Assembly (NCBI GenBank): GCA_903895725.1 | Contig: CAITUV010000034.1 | Location: 1-34,241 of the forward strand | DNA length: 34,241 nt | Direction: 5' to 3' | Origin: an uncultured Myxococcales bacterium | GTDB lineage: Bacteria > Myxococcota_A > UBA9042 > CAIXZC01 | Shown here: positions 15,847 to 24,665 of the stretch, in pieces | Numbering within the stretch: the first letter of the stretch is position 1 | Layout of the letters: the number at the start of each line of letters is the position of its first letter | Translations under genes and position numbers: made by a program | Notes under the pieces: generated by a model | What the model saw: the letters and a program-made list of their open reading frames with translations, nothing else | What the model was told of the DNA's origin: nothing | Databases searched by the model: none

Positions 15847-18800
15847 ATGAGCTACTCCGCCTCAGTGTCCCGAATGCTCGACACAATCGCCAAGGCCGGC
15901 AGGCTGCAGGTGCACATTTCGGGTGTTCACGCCACGTGCCTCCCGTTCCTGCTGGCGGCTCTGCACGAGGGAACCGGCCGCCCGATGCTGCTTCTGGCCC
16001 GCGACCTTGCCCGCGCCGAGCTGCTCCAGGACCAGTTGCGGCACCTGCTCGGAGAAGCCGAAAACGTCGGGTTGCTCCCGCTGCCGTTTTCCTCGCCCTA
16101 CCTCGACGTCACCGTCGACTCCCGTCGGATGATGGACGCACTCGGGCTGCTCTCGAAAATCGTCCGGGGAGAATCGTTCCGGGCCGTCGTTGCCCCCGTT
16201 GCCGCCGCAGCCTGGAGGGTGCCACGCCCCGAGGCCCTCGCCACCCGCACACGACTGCTCAAGCTCGGCGACGAGATCGACCGGGAGGCTTTCATCGCTG
16301 AGCTCACAGATGTCGGCTATGCCCGCGTCGAGACCGTGACCGAGCCCGGCACATTTGCCGTCCGTGGCGGACTGTTGGATCTGTTTCCCCCCGGTGCGGA
16401 GCTCCCCTTCCGCCTCGACTTCTTCGGCGACATGCTGGACGTGATTTCCCGCTTCCTCCCCCACAGCCAGCTCACGACGGAGAAGGTGCACCAGGTGGAG
16501 CTGCCCCCTGCGGTGGAGCTGCTCTCCCGGTCGGCCACGCTGGCCAGGGCTCGTCCCGTGCTGCTCGAGATGGCCGACGAGAGAGGGATTCCCTCGTCCC
16601 GGCTCAGCGAGCTCACGGAAGGACTTCGACGAGGAGAGCTGCCGCCCGGGGCCCACGCTCTCCTGCCGGTGCTCACCGGCGCCGAGGCAACCCTGGCCGA
16701 CTTCTTCGACTCCCGCCGACTGCTCGTCGTGTTCGACGACCTGGCCGAGCTGACGGCAACGCATGCCGGCTTCTTGACCGCGGAAGGACGCCGCTATGCA
16801 CAGGCCGTCGAACGGGGCCGCCTCGCCCTCCCCCCGGAGCGGCATTTCCTGACCATGGCGGAGCTCGAGGAGCGGCTTCGACCCTGCACCCGGATCAATG
16901 CGGCAGCGCTGGATCTTGCGGCCAACATCCACTTCGAGCTGCCCATGGAGCGGCCTCTCCCCGGGCCCACGGTCGGAGCGAGCCGCCTGCCGGACCTCGA
17001 GCAGAAGGTGGCCCAGGTCGTGCGGACCGGGGTCTCCGTGATCCTGACCGACGGGGATGAAAAAGAGCTCAACCGCGTCGCCAGGCTCATGGTCGGCAAG
17101 GGGATTCCCGCCCGCATCGAGAAAGGCCCTCTCCGCTTCCCGTCCCTGCTGCGGGGGGAGATGTTTCCCGGCGTTCGCTGCTACCTGTCAGGCCTCGAGC
17201 ACGGGGTGGACTGCCCGGACCTGGGTCTGTTCGTCGCAACCCCGCTCGACCTGTTCGACCGCAAAGTGCGTGCAAGACCGCCTGCCCCCGCACAGCCGGC
17301 CCAGGGGGCGTTGGCCGACCTGGACGAAGGGGACTTCGTCGTCCACAGGGACTACGGCATCGGGCAGTTCGAAGGGGTGACAAGGCGGGTGCTGGCGTCC
17401 GGGGAATACGCCTGCCTGAAGATCCGCTACTCGGGAGAAGATGTGCTGTACGTTCCGGTGCACGCTGCCGGAGTCGTCCAGCGGTACGTCGGCAGCGGGG
17501 CCACCCCACCCAAGCTCGACAAGCTCGGCTCGGCCAGCTGGCAGAAGCGGGTGGACCGCGCCCGCAAGGCGGCCAAGAAGCTGGCCTTCGACCTGCTCGA
17601 GCTGTATGCCAAACGCCAGTCGGCGGATGGGCACATGTTCTCGCCGTCGGACAACTACTTCGAGGAGTTCGAAGCCTCCTTCCCGTACGAGGAGACGCCC
17701 GACCAGTCGCGGGCCATCGAAGAGGTCCTGGCCGACATGGAGAAGCCCTGCCCCATGGATCGGCTCGTCTGCGGAGACGTCGGCTTCGGGAAGACCGAAG
17801 TGGCGATCCGTGCCGCGTTCAAGGCCGTGCTGGACGGCCGGCAGGTGGCCGTGCTCGTCCCCACGACCGTCCTGGCCGAACAGCACCGCATCACCTTCCG
17901 CAATCGGCTTGCCGCCTACCCCGTGACCGTGGAAAGCCTGAGTCGATTCAAGACCGCCGGACAGCAGACCCAGATCCTCCGGCGCATGAAGGAAGGCAAG
18001 CTCGACATCGTGGTCGGCACCCATCGACTCCTGGGAAAGGACATCGAGTTCAAGGACCTCGGGCTCCTCATCGTCGACGAAGAGCACCGGTTCGGCGTCG
18101 GCCACAAGGAGAAGCTCAAGACACTCCGCACCAGCGTGGACGTGCTCTCCCTGACCGCCACCCCCATCCCCCGCACCTTTTACATGGCCATGTCCGGCAT
18201 CCGGGATCTGTCCGTGATCCGAACGCCTCCTCCCGGACGTCTCGACATCCGCACGGAAGTGACGCCCTTCGACCCGGAGCTGATCGCCCGGGCCATCCGC
18301 CTCGAGCTCCAGCGTGGCGGCCAGGTCTTCTTCCTCCACAACCGGGTCGATGACATCTCAGACGTCCGTGACCAGATTGCGACCCTCGTACCCGAGGCCC
18401 GCATCCTCATCGGGCACGGGCAGATGAGTGAAGAGGCCCTCGAAGAAGCCATGGTCCGCTTCATGGACCGGGAGGCCGACGTCCTCCTCTGCACTACCAT
18501 CATCGAGTCCGGGCTCGACATGCCCTCGGTCAACACCCTCATCGTCAACAACGCACACTCCTTCGGCCTGGCACAGCTCTACCAGATTCGCGGGCGCGTC
18601 GGCCGAGGCTCGGTCCAGGCCTATGCCTGGTTCGTCGTACCCCCGCTCGAGACCATGAGCACCGATGCCCGATCCCGCCTGGCCACCCTGACCCGCTTCA
18701 CTTCGGTCGGGTCGGGCATGAACGTCGCCAGCATCGACATGGAGCTCAGGGGGGCCGGCGACGTGCTCGGGCCTGACCAGTCCGGGCACGTCGAGGCCGT

Positions 18801-19317
18801 CGGCATCGAGCTCTACACTCACCTGCTGCACGAAGCCGTGGCCCAGCTCAAGGAGCATCAGCCGGAGCTGACTCGCTTCGAGACGGCCATCGAGATCCCG
18901 GTTCAGGCCTCCATCCCGGACGAGTATGTGCCGGACCGCCACCAGCGGCTCGTGTTCTATCGGATCGCTGCAACCGCTGAGGAGGTCGGGCGGGTCGAAC
19001 AGCTCCGCTCCGAGCTCTGCGACCGGTTTGGGCCCCTGCCCCAGCCCGCAGAGAATCTCCTGGCCGTGGCCGAGCTGCGCGTCCGCGGACAACGGATGGG
19101 GGTGAGGCGGGTCGATTCCCGGGGCGGAAAGGTGACGCTCGACCTGTCGGCCGCCCCCGACGCTGTCCTGGCGGCCGCCATCCGTCTGGTCAAGGATCAG
19201 CCGCTCCCCATCCGAGTTGTCCCTCCCCACTCCTTCGTCGCCGACTGCACGGCACTGCCCGTCGAAGGGCCGCTTGCCAAGGCAGCACACGTACTGGGGC
19301 TGCTGGAAGGGGAATAG
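15847..19317 (+). CDS. mfd: transcription-repair coupling factor
   Basis: A 1156-residue SF2 translocase that removes stalled RNA polymerase and recruits UvrA for transcription-coupled repair. Domains in order: degenerate UvrB-like N-terminal module (about 10-340); RNA-polymerase-interacting CarD-like domain (about 485-560, with EGDFVVHRDYGIGQFEGV); translocase with Walker A GDVGFGKTE (about 643), DEEHRFGVGHKEK (about 743), TATPIPRTFYMAMSG, the TRG region and RGRVGRGSVQAYAW; and the C-terminal D7 domain (about 1010-1156). Length and motifs are normal for the family. The start ATG 15847 has only a weak ribosome binding site (GAAGA), but no better in-frame start fits the N-terminus. The TAG stop lies inside the first unit of the ATAGGAC repeat. 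Confidence 0.97.
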   Translation: MSYSASVSRMLDTIAKAGRLQVHISGVHATCLPFLLAALHEGTGRPMLLLARDLARAELLQDQLRHLLGEAENVGLLPLPFSSPYLDVTVDSRRMMDALGLLSKIVRGESFRAVVAPVAAAAWRVPRPEALATRTRLLKLGDEIDREAFIAELTDVGYARVETVTEPGTFAVRGGLLDLFPPGAELPFRLDFFGDMLDVISRFLPHSQLTTEKVHQVELPPAVELLSRSATLARARPVLLEMADERGIPSSRLSELTEGLRRGELPPGAHALLPVLTGAEATLADFFDSRRLLVVFDDLAELTATHAGFLTAEGRRYAQAVERGRLALPPERHFLTMAELEERLRPCTRINAAALDLAANIHFELPMERPLPGPTVGASRLPDLEQKVAQVVRTGVSVILTDGDEKELNRVARLMVGKGIPARIEKGPLRFPSLLRGEMFPGVRCYLSGLEHGVDCPDLGLFVATPLDLFDRKVRARPPAPAQPAQGALADLDEGDFVVHRDYGIGQFEGVTRRVLASGEYACLKIRYSGEDVLYVPVHAAGVVQRYVGSGATPPKLDKLGSASWQKRVDRARKAAKKLAFDLLELYAKRQSADGHMFSPSDNYFEEFEASFPYEETPDQSRAIEEVLADMEKPCPMDRLVCGDVGFGKTEVAIRAAFKAVLDGRQVAVLVPTTVLAEQHRITFRNRLAAYPVTVESLSRFKTAGQQTQILRRMKEGKLDIVVGTHRLLGKDIEFKDLGLLIVDEEHRFGVGHKEKLKTLRTSVDVLSLTATPIPRTFYMAMSGIRDLSVIRTPPPGRLDIRTEVTPFDPELIARAIRLELQRGGQVFFLHNRVDDISDVRDQIATLVPEARILIGHGQMSEEALEEAMVRFMDREADVLLCTTIIESGLDMPSVNTLIVNNAHSFGLAQLYQIRGRVGRGSVQAYAWFVVPPLETMSTDARSRLATLTRFTSVGSGMNVASIDMELRGAGDVLGPDQSGHVEAVGIELYTHLLHEAVAQLKEHQPELTRFETAIEIPVQASIPDEYVPDRHQRLVFYRIAATAEEVGRVEQLRSELCDRFGPLPQPAENLLAVAELRVRGQRMGVRRVDSRGGKVTLDLSAAPDAVLAAAIRLVKDQPLPIRVVPPHSFVADCTALPVEGPLAKAAHVLGLLEGE

Positions 19318-19364
19318 GACAATAGGACATATAGGACGAATAGGACGCATGGAAGACATAGGAC
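19314..19364 (+). repeat. ATAGGAC tandem repeat, left arm of a long inverted repeat
   Basis: Five ATAGGAC units, separated by two-nt spacers or a longer interruption, begin at the mfd stop codon. The stretch that includes ATAGGACGAATAGGAC (16 nt) is exactly complementary to part of the right arm 150 nt downstream. The array would make an imperfect stem of about 34 nt in RNA. Confidence 0.8.
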
Positions 19365-19509
19365 GGGGGGGAACAAGGGGGGGCTTTTGACTGCCGGCCG
19401 ATAGTGCTACTGGGCCGTCCGGACCCATCGGCCCATGGTGCTACTCGGCTGTTCATGCTGGGCAGCCAATCCAGCGACAGAGGCCGTTCTTCCTCAGGGG
19501 CGGCGGCGG
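19365..19509. other. non-coding spacer between the repeat arms
   Basis: No gene is visible here. The spacer contains a hairpin, TGGGCCG (19411-19417) pairing with CGGCCCA (19429-19435), bracketed by two copies of a TGCTACT motif at about 19405 and 19440. The remainder up to selD holds the right arm, a C-rich stretch (19560-19600) and a promoter. Together 19318-19702 is the only gap over 300 nt in the window. Confidence 0.6.
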
Positions 19510-19555
19510 GTCCTATTCGTCCTATTCGTCCCATCTGTCCTATTCGTCCTATGTC
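19510..19555 (-). repeat. ATAGGAC tandem repeat, right arm (inverted)
   Basis: Read on the minus strand this is ATAGGACGA units again, with one degenerate unit GATGGGACGA. It mirrors the left arm including the position of the odd unit (left GCATGGAAGAC, right AGATGGGACGA). The two arms look like one palindromic element rather than chance repeats. Confidence 0.8.
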
Positions 19556-19604
19556 TTTTCCCCGCCGCCGCCGCCCCCCTCCTGCCCCCCCGACACTGGC
19601 GGCC

Positions 19605-19633
19605 TTGCCCGCTGCCATGGTCCCGGCTATACT
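19605..19633 (+). promoter_or_regulatory. sigma70-like promoter of selD
   Basis: TTGCCC (19605-19610) and TATACT (19628-19633) have the optimal 17-nt spacing. Transcription would start near 19640, about 60 nt before the selD start codon at 19703. Confidence 0.55.
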
Positions 19634-19702
19634 CCGCCCATCGCCCGGCAATGGAGCCGGAGACCGGCCGAGCCCGCATGGTCGACCGGGCAGGAAGGCG
19701 CG

Positions 19703-20773
19703 ATGACGCAAGGCAACGACAAGGAAGCCCCCCAGGGCAAGGACGAGATGCCGCTGACCGCGGCGTGCTCCGTCGCAGGGTGAGCGGCCAAGCTCGGCCC
19801 AGCCGAGCTTGCGCAGGTCCTGCGCAACCTGACCTGGAAGGGAACCGACGTGCTGCTCCACGGCATCCACAAGGATGACGATGCGGCGGTGGTGCGCATG
19901 CCGGACGGGAGACTTCTGGCATCGACGGTGGACGTGTTCACGCCGGTGGTCGATGATCCGTACCGATTCGGTGCCATCGGCGCCGCAAACTCCCTGTCCG
20001 ACATCTATGCCATGGGAGCGGTCCCGAGGTTTGCCCTGTCGGTGCTGGGATACCCCCCCAAGCTGTTCTCCCCTGCGATGCCCGCAGCAGTTCTCCAGGG
20101 GGCCATGGACAAGGCGTGGGAGGCGGGAATTCCGCTTGCCGGCGGACACTCGCTCCGCACATCGGAGGTCATCTTCGGCCTTGCCGTGGTGGGGGACTTC
20201 CCGTCGGGGCGGATCCTGGAAAAGGGGGGCGCCCGCCCCGCTGATCTGCTGATTCTGACCAAGCCGCTCGGTATCGGCGTTCTAACCACGGCCCTCAAGC
20301 GCGGGTTGCTCGATGCTGACACCATCGAGCGGATCACTTTGTCCATGTCGACCCTCAACGACAAGGCCTCCTTGGCGGCGGTGGAGGCGGAAGCCACCGC
20401 CTGCACCGATGTCACCGGATTCGGTCTTCTCGGTCATCTGCTCGAGATGGCCCGAGCTTCGGGTTGCATAGCGACCGTCGAATCGGCCAGCGTTCCGTTC
20501 ATGCCTCATGCGACTCAGCATGCCGAGCGCGGAGTGCTTCCTGGCGGCAGCCTCGCCAACCTCGAGTTCGTCCGCCCGTCGGTGGAGTTTTCTCCTTCGG
20601 TACTGCACGAAACCCAGGTGCTGCTGGCTGATGCCCAGACGTCCGGAGGACTCCTGATCGCTCTGCCGCCCGAGCGTCTCGCCACCTTCCAGTCCGCATG
20701 CAATCGCCTGGGACAGGAGCACTGGGTCATCGGGTGCTTCGAGGCCGGAAGCGCCGGAATCCGGGTCCGATGA
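19703..20773 (+). CDS. selD: selenide, water dikinase, itself a selenoprotein (UGA = Sec27)
   Basis: SelD makes selenophosphate from selenide and ATP for selenocysteine and selenouridine synthesis. The conventional open frame starts only at 19850, which would remove the catalytic N-terminus. Reading from ATG 19703 (GGAAGG upstream) gives MTQGNDKEAP... and PLTAACSVAG, then in-frame TGA (19781-19783), then AAKLGPAELAQVLR. This is the family's G-[C/U]-xxK site, with TGA as Sec27 and Lys30 as the essential lysine. Downstream motifs fit: DDDAAVV (Asp58-60, metal/ATP), ANSLSDIYAMGA, KPLGIGVLTTALKRG, DVTGFGLLGHLLEMARASG and LLADAQTSGGLL. Full length is 356 residues, normal for SelD. The 3' end overlaps the next start codon (ATGA). 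A frameshift or nonsense-mutation explanation is less likely because both sides of the TGA align in one frame. Confidence 0.9.
19784..19827 (+). promoter_or_regulatory. putative bacterial SECIS element of selD
   Basis: Just after the in-frame TGA, TTGCGCA (19809-19815) pairs perfectly with TGCGCAA (19821-19827) around the loop GGTCC. The loop lies 33-37 nt after the TGA and has G in its first two positions, resembling the GGUCU loop of E. coli fdhF. A second perfect stem, CAAGCTCGG (19789-19797) with CCGAGCTTG (19803-19811), sits in between and shares three nt with the first. SelB binding is inferred. Confidence 0.7.
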
Positions 20774-21420
20774 ACGCTCTCTGCACGGATTCCCGACGTC
20801 CCTGTGCATGGACCAACAGCCCGTGGAGGAGAGGAATCGACATCGCCGGTGCGCTGGCGGGATTGATTCTGACGGCGCCGCTCCATGCCGGACTCGCTCT
20901 GGTCGTGCGGGTTGTCGACGGAAGACCGGTGTTCTTCGTGCAACCCAGGGCGGGCCTGGGCAATCGGCCCTTCCCCCTGCTCAAGCTGCGCACCATGCGC
21001 CGTCCCGAGGAGGCTTCAGCCGAACGGGCGGCGGTGGACGAAGGGGAGGAGCCGGAAGCAACCGGGCTGGGAGCATTCCTCCGACGACTTCGCCTGGACG
21101 AACTGCCGCAGCTCGTCAATGTTCTTGCCGGCCACATGAGCCTGGTCGGTCCCCGCCCGGAGCAGCCGCACCTCTCCGATGCCTACGCCCGCACGATTCC
21201 CCGATTCAGGGAGCGCCTGAACGTTCGCCCCGGGATCACGGGCCTCGCCCAGGTGAGCCTGCCTCCCGGGCAGGGGGAGGAATACTCCCGGCGCAAGCTC
21301 CGCTTCGACATCGAATACATCGAGAAGGCGTCACCGCTCCTGGATGCCCGGATCCTTCTGAAGACTGTTCCGTCGATCTGGCGCAACCGGAACGGCGTGG
21401 GACCTGAGACTCGGGCTTGA
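20770..21420 (+). CDS. monotopic phosphoglycosyl transferase (bacterial sugar transferase, PglC/WcaJ-like)
   Basis: A 216-residue enzyme of the bacterial sugar transferase family. It moves a phospho-sugar from a UDP-sugar to undecaprenyl phosphate, the first membrane step of polysaccharide or O-antigen synthesis. The N-terminal hydrophobic re-entrant helix follows RRGIDIAGALAG (about 20-45). Next come PVFFVQPRAGLGNRPFPLLKLRTM (53-76), the catalytic Asp-Glu dyad in LRLDELPQLVNVLAG (Asp110, Glu111), and SLVGPRPEQP (124-133). The late motif RPGITGLAQV is present. There are no extra N-terminal transmembrane helices as in WcaJ, so it is the minimal PglC-like form. The start ATG overlaps the selD stop (ATGA), so translation is coupled. 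The functional link to selD is not obvious, and no glycosyltransferase cluster is in view. Confidence 0.92.
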   Translation: MNALCTDSRRPCAWTNSPWRRGIDIAGALAGLILTAPLHAGLALVVRVVDGRPVFFVQPRAGLGNRPFPLLKLRTMRRPEEASAERAAVDEGEEPEATGLGAFLRRLRLDELPQLVNVLAGHMSLVGPRPEQPHLSDAYARTIPRFRERLNVRPGITGLAQVSLPPGQGEEYSRRKLRFDIEYIEKASPLLDARILLKTVPSIWRNRNGVGPETRA

Positions 21421-21445
21421 CGCAACGCTTCGTCGCATCCACAAT
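21417..21445 (+). promoter_or_regulatory. sigma70-like promoter of the 1038-residue lipoprotein gene
   Basis: TTGACG (21417-21422, overlapping the upstream stop codon) and CACAAT (21440-21445) are 17 nt apart. They match the consensus hexamers 5/6 and 4/6. The gene's AGGAGGAAGG ribosome binding site lies about 30 nt downstream. Confidence 0.4.
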
Positions 21446-21488
21446 GGCCTGGAAACAGGCATCGAATTTCGTACCCAGGAGGAAGGGC

Positions 21489-24400
21489 ATGAGCAGATTG
21501 GGGTGGAATGCAGCGTTGGTGGCGATGGTGGGAATCCTGGCGGTCTCGACAGGCTGCAGTGGTGCGGTAGGGGACGCTGACACGCAAGGCTCGGACCTGC
21601 CTGCGGTCGATGATGCAGCCGGAGAGGGCACGGCCTGCACTCCGTCCTGCCTGGGCAAAGCCTGCGGAAACGACGGCTGCGGAGGCACGTGCGGGAACTG
21701 TCCCAACGGGTTTCTCTGCACGACCGACGGCAAGTGCGGGTGCATACCGCAATGCGAAGGGAAGGTCTGCGGAAACGACGGCTGCGGCTCGACCTGCGGG
21801 GACTGCGGGGCAGCGGAGCAGTGCAACGCTGCCGGGCAGTGCGAATGCAAGCCCAAGTGCGAAGGAAAGAACTGCGGCGACAACGGCTGCGGGGGCGTTT
21901 GCGGGGACTGCGAGGACGGCTCAAAGTGCATCGCCGGGGTCTGCCAGTGCCAGCCTGCGTGCTCCGGAAAAGAATGCGGTCCCGATGGCTGCGGGAGCCT
22001 TTGCGGCGAGTGCGAGGACTGGGAGGAATGCGTGGCCGGCAAGTGCGCCTGCGAGCCGGACTGCGCCGACAAGGAGTGCGGGGACGACGGCTGCAACGGA
22101 ACGTGCGGCACTTGTGCAGAGGGGGTGGAATGCCAGGAAGGAAAGTGCGGCTGCACGCCGAGCTGCGAAGGCAAGGAGTGCGGCGATGACGGCTGCGGCG
22201 GAAGCTGCGGCACGTGCAGCGACGAATGCCCGGTGTTGGGGGTGTGCGATCTGGGCCTGTGCAAGCCTGCGTGCGTGCCCGATTGCGCCGGCAAGGTCTG
22301 CGGCGACGACGGCTGCGGCTGCTCGTGCGGCAACTGCCCTGAAGAAGCACCGTTCTGTGTGCTCGGCGAATGCGTGGCGGAGTGTACTCCGGAATGCACA
22401 AACAAGGCTTGCGGCGACGACGGCTGCGGCGGAAGCTGCGGCGACTGCAAGCAGGACGAGGTGTGCCTCGACTTCGTGTGCGAAAAGTCGTGCCCCGAGT
22501 CCGACTGCGACCCCATGGCCACCTCGTGCACTGAGGACGGACTGGGGTACGTGACCTGCTTGAGCCTCGGCTTCCCCTGCCCCGACTCATGGGCATGGAC
22601 CGAGACAGTGACTCCCTGCGACGCCGGCTGGGCGTGCAAGGAAGGAATCTGCGAGTGCGTGCCCGCGTGCGATGCCGCCGTGTGCGGCGCGGACGGCTGC
22701 CAGGGCTACTGCGGATACTGCGGGGCCGGATTCGTATGCACCGACGGCGTTTGCGTCGAAGGAGGACCGCCGACCCTGACGATCACGGGGATGCTGCCGG
22801 ACACCGCGCTGGCCGGCGAGCCGGTCCAGGTCCAGTTCGATGTGCAGGGGGCCGAGGTGCTCCCTGGAAGTGAGATCGGAATCTGGTGTTTCATCGATGG
22901 CAACGAGGCCGGCTCGACCCAGGAGCTGTCGCTCGAGCTCAAGGCCCTCCCGCTGGGCCTGCACCAGATCTGCTGCCAGATTACGGAGCTGGGGGCCCCT
23001 CTCTCCGACTGCGAGGCCACGGATTGCCTCACGTTCAAAGGAATCGGCCCATGCGATGCCCCCGGAGACAAGGCCTGCGACGACGCAAACCCCTGCTCGA
23101 GCGATGCGTGCGTCAGCATCGGAGATGGCAAGTTCGAATGCCACTACGGGAAAAACCCCGGCCAGGGATGCTGCACCAGCGACTTCGACTGCGGCTGCAA
23201 GGACAGCCAGTGGACCGTCTGCGTGCAGGAGACAAACCAGTGCTTCGCATGCAACCCGGCGCAGTGTGACGACGGCAACCCGTGCACCACGGAAGAGTGT
23301 GTGGACGACGTGTGCGTCAACACCCCTGTCAAGGACTGCTGCCTGACCGACGATGAGTGCGACGACGGCGTCGCCTGCACCGTGGATGCGTGCCCGGACA
23401 ACAAGTGCGTCCACTCCCCCAACAACGCAGCCTGCGACGACGGCGTGGCCTGCACTGATGACGCATGCGTGGACGGCGCGTGCAAGAGCACGCTGGACGA
23501 CTCGGCCTGCGACGACGGCAACCTCTGCACGACGGACTCGTGCGACCTCGCAAACGACTGCCAGCACCTTCCCACAAACGATGGTGCGGCCTGCCCCGAT
23601 GCCGACAAGTGCAACGGCGATGAGGCGTGCAAGGCCGGCATCTGCCAGGCGGGCAAGGCGCTCGACTGCGACGATAAGAACCCCTGCACCACCGACTCCT
23701 GCGACCCGGCCACCGGGTGCGCACATGCAGCGGATCTCCAGGGCACGTGTGACGACGCAAATGTCTGCAACGGCACCGAATCCTGCGTGGACGGCCAGTG
23801 CAAGGCGGGCTCAGCGCTCGACTGCGACGACAATGCCCCCTGCACTACCGACTCCTGTGACCCGGCCGCCGGATGCAAGAACACCAATGTCCAGGACGGG
23901 ACCGGCTGCCCCGACGCGGACAAGTGCAACGGTGACGAGAAATGCCAGGCAGGACAGTGCAAGGCCGGAACACCCCTCGTCTGCAACGACAACAAGCCGT
24001 GCACCGACGACTCGTGTGAACCGGCCACCGGGTGCGTGTTTGCGCCGGATGACAAGAACGGCTGCTCGGATGGCAAGCCGTGCAACGGCATCGAGGCCTG
24101 CAAGGCCGGCGAATGCAAGCCCGGAGCGCCTCCCGATTGTGCGGACACGAACTCGTGCACGGCCGACGCGTGCGTGGACCCGACCGGGTGCACGCACACC
24201 AAGCTGCCCGACAACACCCCCTGCCCCGGCGGAGCACAGTACTCCTGCCTGTCGGGTGAGTGCGTCTGCAAGCCCGCCTGCACCGGCAAGGATTGCGGCA
24301 GCGACGGGTGCGGCGCAACCTGCGGCACATGCCCGGCGGGGAAGGCCTGCAACAACTCGCTGGGCAAGTGCGAGGATCTCTACACCTGCGCGGACATGAT

Positions 24401-24605
24401 GCTGTGCGCCCAGGCCTGCAACTTCGTGCCGCTGTGCCTGATGGGATGCTACGGGCAGGGCTCGCCGGCCTCCAAGGCTCTCCTCGACAACTTCACCAAC
24501 TGCGTCCTGGTCCAGTGCGGCATCAACGCCACGCCGACCTGCATCGCCGCTGCCACGGTCGGTGCCTGCAAAGCCTCCTACGACGCGTGCATGGCGGACC
24601 TCTGA
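21489..24605 (+). CDS. giant Cys-rich repeat lipoprotein
   Basis: A 1038-residue predicted lipoprotein (lipobox STGC, Cys23). After an acidic linker come nine repeats of the CxPxCxGKxCGxDGCGGxCGxC type (about 50-420; a tenth lies at 927-951). An Ig-like beta domain lies at about 428-517 (PPTLTITGMLPDTALAGEPV...). About ten CDDGNPCTTDSC-type knots occupy 525-915. A C-terminal helical segment with paired cysteines follows (966-1038, with CADMMLCAQAC, LCLMGC, CVLVQCG and CKASYDAC). Cysteine content is extreme and codon bias matches neighbours. The start is ATG 21489 with AGGAGGAAGG upstream. It has no enzyme signature and probably forms a stiff disulfide-linked stalk on the outer membrane. The same modules occur in the deiminase protein and in the lipoprotein at 14076-15740. 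Confidence 0.85.
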   Translation: MSRLGWNAALVAMVGILAVSTGCSGAVGDADTQGSDLPAVDDAAGEGTACTPSCLGKACGNDGCGGTCGNCPNGFLCTTDGKCGCIPQCEGKVCGNDGCGSTCGDCGAAEQCNAAGQCECKPKCEGKNCGDNGCGGVCGDCEDGSKCIAGVCQCQPACSGKECGPDGCGSLCGECEDWEECVAGKCACEPDCADKECGDDGCNGTCGTCAEGVECQEGKCGCTPSCEGKECGDDGCGGSCGTCSDECPVLGVCDLGLCKPACVPDCAGKVCGDDGCGCSCGNCPEEAPFCVLGECVAECTPECTNKACGDDGCGGSCGDCKQDEVCLDFVCEKSCPESDCDPMATSCTEDGLGYVTCLSLGFPCPDSWAWTETVTPCDAGWACKEGICECVPACDAAVCGADGCQGYCGYCGAGFVCTDGVCVEGGPPTLTITGMLPDTALAGEPVQVQFDVQGAEVLPGSEIGIWCFIDGNEAGSTQELSLELKALPLGLHQICCQITELGAPLSDCEATDCLTFKGIGPCDAPGDKACDDANPCSSDACVSIGDGKFECHYGKNPGQGCCTSDFDCGCKDSQWTVCVQETNQCFACNPAQCDDGNPCTTEECVDDVCVNTPVKDCCLTDDECDDGVACTVDACPDNKCVHSPNNAACDDGVACTDDACVDGACKSTLDDSACDDGNLCTTDSCDLANDCQHLPTNDGAACPDADKCNGDEACKAGICQAGKALDCDDKNPCTTDSCDPATGCAHAADLQGTCDDANVCNGTESCVDGQCKAGSALDCDDNAPCTTDSCDPAAGCKNTNVQDGTGCPDADKCNGDEKCQAGQCKAGTPLVCNDNKPCTDDSCEPATGCVFAPDDKNGCSDGKPCNGIEACKAGECKPGAPPDCADTNSCTADACVDPTGCTHTKLPDNTPCPGGAQYSCLSGECVCKPACTGKDCGSDGCGATCGTCPAGKACNNSLGKCEDLYTCADMMLCAQACNFVPLCLMGCYGQGSPASKALLDNFTNCVLVQCGINATPTCIAAATVGACKASYDACMADL

Positions 24606-24665
24606 CACTCGTCGCGACGGAACGCACTCCGGCCTGTCTTGCCTTGCCGCGGGGCTCTCTCCGGT

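Noticed and set aside
19850..20773. selD starting at 19850
   Set aside because: This would delete the catalytic Cys/Sec and lysine. The upstream 147 nt encode the missing conserved residues in the same frame with TGA as Sec.
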